Shown here: positions 60,113 through 64,000 of the stretch, one piece after another
Layout: each line of letters starts with the position of its first letter
How positions within the stretch are numbered: the first letter of the stretch is position 1
Assembly: GCA_945983355.1 (NCBI GenBank)
Contig: CAMFSU010000020.1
Coordinates: 43,746-107,745 of the forward strand
DNA from: an uncultured Clostridia bacterium
Lineage (GTDB): Bacteria > Bacillota > Clostridia > Oscillospirales > Acutalibacteraceae
DNA: 64,000 nucleotides
Direction of reading: 5' to 3'
The notes under the pieces: generated by a model
What the model saw: only the letters and a program-made list of their open reading frames with translations
Told to the model about the DNA's origin: nothing
The model's database searches: none
Translations under genes and position numbers: made by a program

Positions 60113-61324
60113 ATGGGCTTACTTAACAAAAAAACTGTTGATGACATCAATGTAAAAGGTCAAAAAGTGCTTGTTCGTTGCGACTTCAATGTTCCGCTTA
60201 AAAACGGCGAAATCACTGATGAAAACCGCATCAACGCCGCACTCCCCACTATCGAAAAATTGATTGCTGACGGCGGCAAGGTTATTCTTTGCTCACACCT
60301 TGGCAAGCCAAAGGGCGAACCTAAACCCGAGCTTTCTTTGGCACCTGTCGCAAAACGCCTTTCCGAAAAGCTTGGCAAAGAGGTTGTTTTTGCAGCTGAT
60401 GACAATGTTGTTGGCGAAAACGCAAAGGCCGCTGTTGCTAATATGAAGGATGGCGATGTTGTTTTATTACAAAATACCCGTTACCGCGCAGAAGAAACCA
60501 AAAACGGCGAAGCTTTTTCGGCTGAGCTTGGCTCACTTGCTGATATTTTTGTAAATGATGCTTTCGGCACCGCACACCGTGCACACTGCTCTACCGTTGG
60601 TGTTGTATCTTATGTTAACGAAGCTGCCGCAGGTTACCTTATCGGTAAAGAACTTAAATACCTCGGCAACGCTGTTGAAACCCCTGTTCGCCCCTTCGTT
60701 TGCATCTTAGGTGGCGCTAAGGTTGATAGCAAGCTTCCCGTTATTGAAAACCTTTTAACCAAGGCAGACACCCTTATCATCGGCGGCGGTATGGCTTACA
60801 CCTTCCTCGCTGCTAAGGGCTACACCGTTGGTACTTCTCTTATTGATGAAACCAAGATTGACTACTGCCGTGATATGATGGCTAAGGCAGAAGAAAAGGG
60901 CGTTAAGATTTTGCTTCCTATCGACTGTACCATCACTAAGAACTTCCCTGACCCCATTGATGCTGCAATCGAAGTTTCAGTTGTTGACGCTGATAAGATT
61001 CCTGCTGATATGATGAGCCTTGACATCGGCACAAAAACAGCTACTCTTTATGCTAAAGAGGTTAAAAACGCTAAAACTGTTGTTTGGAACGGACCTATGG
61101 GCGTTTTCGAAAACCCAATTTTAGCTAAGGGCACAATGGCTGTAGCACAGGCTATGGCTGATACTGATGCTGTAACCGTTATCGGCGGTGGTGACTCTGC
61201 TGCTGCTGTTAACATTATGGGCTTTGGCGACAAGATGACCCACATTTCTACCGGTGGCGGCGCATCTCTCGAATTTCTTGAAGGTAAAGAGCTTCCCGGT
61301 ATCGCAGCACTTAACGATAAATAA
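60113..61324 (+). CDS. pgk: Phosphoglycerate kinase
   Basis: Glycolytic ATP-forming step from 1,3-bisphosphoglycerate. The 403 residues have [13 protein letters not shown] near 18, SHLGKPKG near 62, [16 protein letters not shown] near 200 and the C-terminal GGGDSAAAV and [13 protein letters not shown]. First of pgk-tpiA-gpmI; gap and eno are not in the window. Codon use in these three genes is richer in GCT, GTT and AAC/GAC than in neighbours, as expected for highly expressed genes. Confidence 0.98.
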   Translation: MGLLNKKTVDDINVKGQKVLVRCDFNVPLKNGEITDENRINAALPTIEKLIADGGKVILCSHLGKPKGEPKPELSLAPVAKRLSEKLGKEVVFAADDNVVGENAKAAVANMKDGDVVLLQNTRYRAEETKNGEAFSAELGSLADIFVNDAFGTAHRAHCSTVGVVSYVNEAAAGYLIGKELKYLGNAVETPVRPFVCILGGAKVDSKLPVIENLLTKADTLIIGGGMAYTFLAAKGYTVGTSLIDETKIDYCRDMMAKAEEKGVKILLPIDCTITKNFPDPIDAAIEVSVVDADKIPADMMSLDIGTKTATLYAKEVKNAKTVVWNGPMGVFENPILAKGTMAVAQAMADTDAVTVIGGGDSAAAVNIMGFGDKMTHISTGGGASLEFLEGKELPGIAALNDK

Positions 61325-61337
61325 TATTTAAAAATTC

Positions 61338-61358
61338 GTAGGGCGGTATCCGCCCTAC
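61338..61358. repeat. Short GC-rich palindrome between pgk and tpiA
   Basis: Perfect 9-bp stem GTAGGGCGG/CCGCCCTAC with a TAT loop and no T run. Looks like an intergenic REP-like palindrome rather than a terminator. Confidence 0.65.
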
Positions 61359-61380
61359 ATTTATGTAAGGAGAAATTAAA

Positions 61381-62148
61381 ATGAATAAAGCTAAAAGAAA
61401 TGCTGTTATCGCAGGTAACTGGAAAATGAACAAAACCCCCGCTGAAACAACTGCACTTATTAACGAAATGAAGCCGTTGGTTGCAGGTGCCGACTGCAAG
61501 GTTGTTCTTTGTGTTCCCTTTATTGATATCCCTGCTGCTGTTGAAGCTGCAAAGGGCTCTAACATTGAAATAGGTGCTGAAAATGTTCACTTTAAGGCAA
61601 GCGGTGCTTACACAGGTGAAATTTCGGCCCAGATGCTTGTTGAATCAGGCGTTAAATATGTTGTTATCGGCCACAGCGAAAGAAGACAATACTTTGGCGA
61701 AACTGACCAAACCGTTAACCTTCGCACACTTGCCGCTTTAAACGCAGGTCTTACCGCGATTGTTTGCGTTGGCGAAACACTTGAACAACGCGAGCTTGGT
61801 TATACCGAAACTCTTCTTAAATTCCAAACAAAGATGGCTTTAACAAATGTTACAGCCGAACAGCTTAAAAATGTAATCATCGCTTACGAACCCGTTTGGG
61901 CTATCGGTACAGGCGTTACCGCAACTGCTGACCAAGCTGATGAAGGCAACGGCTTTGTAAGAGAAGCTATTGCTGAAGTTTACGGCAAAGATGTTGCTGA
62001 AACCGTTACTATTCAGTACGGCGGTTCTATGAACGCTAAAAATGCTGACGAGTTGGTTGCAAAGGTTAATGTTGACGGCGGTCTTATCGGCGGCGCATCA
62101 CTTAAAGCAGAAGATTTTTCAGTAATTGTTAAAGCTGCTTCTAAATAA
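61381..62148 (+). CDS. tpiA: Triosephosphate isomerase
   Basis: Interconverts dihydroxyacetone phosphate and glyceraldehyde 3-phosphate. The 255 residues have AGNWKMNKT near 11 (catalytic Lys), VIGHSERRQYF near 97 (catalytic His), AYEPVWAIGTG near 168 (catalytic Glu) and the phosphate loop YGGSMNAKNADE. 56 bases after pgk with GGAG. Confidence 0.98.
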   Translation: MNKAKRNAVIAGNWKMNKTPAETTALINEMKPLVAGADCKVVLCVPFIDIPAAVEAAKGSNIEIGAENVHFKASGAYTGEISAQMLVESGVKYVVIGHSERRQYFGETDQTVNLRTLAALNAGLTAIVCVGETLEQRELGYTETLLKFQTKMALTNVTAEQLKNVIIAYEPVWAIGTGVTATADQADEGNGFVREAIAEVYGKDVAETVTIQYGGSMNAKNADELVAKVNVDGGLIGGASLKAEDFSVIVKAASK

Positions 62149-62290
62149 AATTCGACTTCATCGAATTTTATAGTGAAAAACGAAGAGTGAATAGTGAAGA
62201 GTTAATGTGTCGGCTTTGCCGACGATTTATATAAAGTTCGCATACACGAACACCTAAATTATTCATTATTCATTATTAATCATTCATTCT
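62147..62290. repeat. Composite intergenic repeat between tpiA and gpmI
   Basis: Non-coding segment of about 145 bases built from three small hairpins: AAAATTCGA/TCGAATTTT (62147-62169), GTCGGC/GCCGAC (62209-62223) and GTTCG/CGAAC (62236-62251). They are flanked by GAAGAGTGAATAGTGAAG-like and ATTCATTATTCATTATT-like arms that are roughly inverted copies. The composition suggests a non-autonomous or REP-type intergenic repeat. The first hairpin may also terminate tpiA transcription. Confidence 0.6.
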
Positions 62291-62307
62291 TTTATAGGAG
62301 ATTTATA

Positions 62308-63840
62308 ATGAAAAAACCTATTGTTTTAACTATTATGGACGGTTTTGGTTTCAACCCCGAGGTTGTGGGCAATGCAATTAAAGCCGCTAATACTCCCCGC
62401 CTTGATAATATTTATGCTACCTGCCCCACCACCGAAATTGGCGCATCGGGTATGGATGTTGGCCTTCCCGACGGTCAAATGGGTAATAGTGAGGTTGGTC
62501 ACACCAACATCGGTGCAGGTCGTGTTGTTTATCAAGAGCTTACCCGAATTACAAAATCCATTTCCGACGGCGACTTTTTCACTAACGAGGTTTTCTTAAA
62601 AGCCATCGAAAACTGCAAGAAAAATGACAGTGCACTTCACCTTATGGGTCTTTTGTCTGACGGTGGCGTTCACTCTCATATCGAGCATCTTTACGCTTTG
62701 GTTGAGCTTGCAAAGCGCCAAGGTCTTGAAAGGGTTTACATCCACGCACTTTTAGACGGTCGTGATGTTCCTCCCGCAAGTGCGGCTGATTTTATTGATG
62801 CATTAAATGCAAAGCTTGCTGACATTGGTTGCGGTAAATTAGCAACAGTTTTGGGCCGTTTTTACGGTATGGACCGTGACAACCGTTGGGACCGCGTTGA
62901 AAAAGCTTATGCCGCTTTGGTTTATGGCGAAGGCATTTTAGCAAATGATGCCGCAGCAGAAGTAAGACACTCTTACACACAAATTGATGCTGACGGCAAA
63001 AACATTACAGATGAATTCGTTTTACCAACCGTTATAAACGGCACCGAAAGAATTAAAACCGGCGACAGCGTTATTTTCTTCAATTTCCGCCCCGACCGTG
63101 CGCGTGAAATTACCCGCACCTTTGTTGATGATGAATTTAACGGCTTTGAGCGCAAGGGTGGCAAACAAAATGTTTTCTATGTTTGTATGACACAATACGA
63201 TGCTTCAATGCCTAATGTTGAAATTGCATTCAAGCCACAAAGTCTTGTTAACACACTTGGTGAATATTTAAGCGTTAAGGGTCTTACCCAGCTTCGTATT
63301 GCCGAAACCGAAAAATATGCCCACGTAACCTTCTTCTTTAACGGTGGCCGTGAGGTAATGTTTAACGGCGAGGATAGAATTTTAGTTAACTCACCAAAGG
63401 TTGCAACCTATGATTTACAACCCGAAATGAGCGCTTTTGAAGTTTGTGACAAGGTGTGTGAAGCTATTGAAAGCGACAAATATGATGTTGTTATTCTTAA
63501 CTTTGCAAACTGCGATATGGTAGGTCACACCGGCTTTTTTGATGCGGCTGTAAAAGCTGTCGAAACGGTTGACACCTGTGTCGGCAGGGTTGAGGATGCT
63601 GTTAAGAAAATGGGCGGTATAATGCTTTTAACTGCCGACCACGGTAACGCTGATAAAATGCTCGATACCGACGGTTCACCCTTTACCGCGCACACCACAT
63701 TCCCTGTTCCCTTCTCGGTTATTGGTTATGATTGTGAACTTCGCGAGGGCGGAAAGCTTTGCGATATTTCACCCACAATTTTAAAGCTTTTGAATTTAGA
63801 ACAACCAGCTGAAATGACAGGCGAATCGATTATTAAATAA
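62308..63840 (+). CDS. gpmI: 2,3-bisphosphoglycerate-independent phosphoglycerate mutase
   Basis: Converts 3- to 2-phosphoglycerate by a manganese phosphoserine mechanism; in spore formers it is also pH-regulated in the forespore (family knowledge). The 510 residues have the metal motif TIMDGFG near 8, the nucleophilic Ser in QMGNSEVGHTNIGAGR near 62, FYGMDRDNRWDRVEKAY near 185 and TADHGNADKM near 447. Start ATG at 62308 with AGGAG. Confidence 0.98.
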   Translation: MKKPIVLTIMDGFGFNPEVVGNAIKAANTPRLDNIYATCPTTEIGASGMDVGLPDGQMGNSEVGHTNIGAGRVVYQELTRITKSISDGDFFTNEVFLKAIENCKKNDSALHLMGLLSDGGVHSHIEHLYALVELAKRQGLERVYIHALLDGRDVPPASAADFIDALNAKLADIGCGKLATVLGRFYGMDRDNRWDRVEKAYAALVYGEGILANDAAAEVRHSYTQIDADGKNITDEFVLPTVINGTERIKTGDSVIFFNFRPDRAREITRTFVDDEFNGFERKGGKQNVFYVCMTQYDASMPNVEIAFKPQSLVNTLGEYLSVKGLTQLRIAETEKYAHVTFFFNGGREVMFNGEDRILVNSPKVATYDLQPEMSAFEVCDKVCEAIESDKYDVVILNFANCDMVGHTGFFDAAVKAVETVDTCVGRVEDAVKKMGGIMLLTADHGNADKMLDTDGSPFTAHTTFPVPFSVIGYDCELREGGKLCDISPTILKLLNLEQPAEMTGESIIK

Positions 63841-63853
63841 TTGTAAAAATTAA

Positions 63854-63888
63854 ACACCTGAAAGCAATAAGCTTTCAGGTGTTTTTTT
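63854..63888. terminator. Terminator of gpmI, also facing spoVM
   Basis: Perfect 12-bp stem ACACCTGAAAGC/GCTTTCAGGTGT, loop AATAA, then seven T on the plus strand; the minus strand also has a T-rich tail. The plus-strand T run overlaps the spoVM stop codon. Confidence 0.93.
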
Positions 63889-63979
63889 ATGTATTTATAT
63901 TTTCTTGTTTTTTAATGCCAAAAATAACTCTTAAAAATCCGCTTAAAAATTTTGGGCTTTTAAATAATACAACCTTCAT
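63887..63979 (-). CDS. spoVM: SpoVM, 30-residue spore-coat anchoring peptide
   Basis: GGAGG (63986-63990) precedes ATG at 63979; the frame gives MKVVLFKSPKFLSGFLRVIFGIKKQ plus a five-residue tail. Aligned without gaps to B. subtilis SpoVM (26 residues, MKFYTIKLPKFLGG onward), it shares M1, K2, K7, P9, K10, F11, L12, G14, R17, G21 and the basic end. P9 is the residue needed for SpoVM to sense membrane curvature. SpoVM sits on the forespore membrane and anchors SpoIVA to start coat assembly. The gene is easily missed because of its length; the four extra residues ENINT at the end are unusual. Confidence 0.88.
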   Translation of the reverse strand: MKVVLFKSPKFLSGFLRVIFGIKKQENINT

Positions 63980-64000
63980 ACAATGCCTCCGTCAACATTT

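Overview
The window is one ordinary chromosomal stretch of a low-GC, Gram-positive, endospore-forming Clostridia, most likely Oscillospirales/Ruminococcaceae-like (inference). The grounds are strong GGAGG ribosome sites, consensus TTGACA/TATAAT promoters, Firmicutes-type riboswitches and T-box, a ctsR-mcsA-mcsB-clpC operon, type III glutamine synthetase, NfnAB, and sporulation genes (spo0A, yabP, yabQ, spoVD-type PBP, spoVM). MurE carries the meso-DAP motif DNPR. I saw no phage, insertion sequence, CRISPR array or rRNA operon. Nearly everything up to 59.4 kb lies on the minus strand; the exceptions are a tRNA and a few small plus-strand genes.

Layout. 1-4.4 kb: topA (3' end cut by the window), dprA, a SpoU-type rRNA methyltransferase, and rplT-rpmI-infC with an attenuator leader and an ATT start codon for infC. 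4.3-6.6 kb: metK under a SAM-I riboswitch and the riboflavin transporter ribU under an FMN riboswitch. 6.6-9.9 kb: a THUMP methyltransferase, then the HU-rqcP-yabP-yabQ-divIC-yabR cluster. 10-18 kb: mtnN, a zinc-ribbon protein, hemZ, an MBL hydrolase, dtd, rel, recJ. 18-20.5 kb: spo0A, tcdA and a TtcA-like gene. 20.6-26.1 kb: a lysine-riboswitch-controlled NhaC-family transporter, uvrC, a small lipoprotein, a DUF6512-like membrane protein and a ZIP transporter. 26.1-28.5 kb: tRNA-Arg with degenerate copies of its 3' end, tRNA-Thr, and a lone trpB behind a Trp T-box. 28.5-40.8 kb: division and cell-wall cluster mraZ to ftsZ, lacking murF, murD, murC and ftsA. 40.8-45.3 kb: the CtsR heat-shock operon. 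45.4-48.3 kb: a Cys/Gly-rich 39-residue peptide, glnN and an unknown membrane-anchored protein. 48.4-55.8 kb: rnjA-rplI-dnaB-tilS-hpt-ftsH. 55.9-59.4 kb: trmO-nfnA-nfnB behind a small membrane protein. 59.4-64 kb, plus strand: trmL and glycolytic pgk-tpiA-gpmI. spoVM follows on the minus strand at the very end.

Regulation is unusually readable: SAM-I, FMN and lysine riboswitches, a T-box, the infC leader, a CtsR operator, candidate MraZ boxes and several hairpins over ribosome sites. Several proteins act on the tRNA anticodon loop (TcdA, TrmO, TtcA-like, TilS, TrmL).

I found no clearly undescribed multi-gene system. The most notable observation is that Spo0A, otherwise intact, has Glu instead of Asp at the phosphorylation position (residue 56). 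Next come spoVM, the Cys-rich peptide beside ctsR with a sigma-K-like promoter, the tRNA-Arg-derived duplication, and an ftsZ with an atypical C-terminus in a cluster without ftsA.
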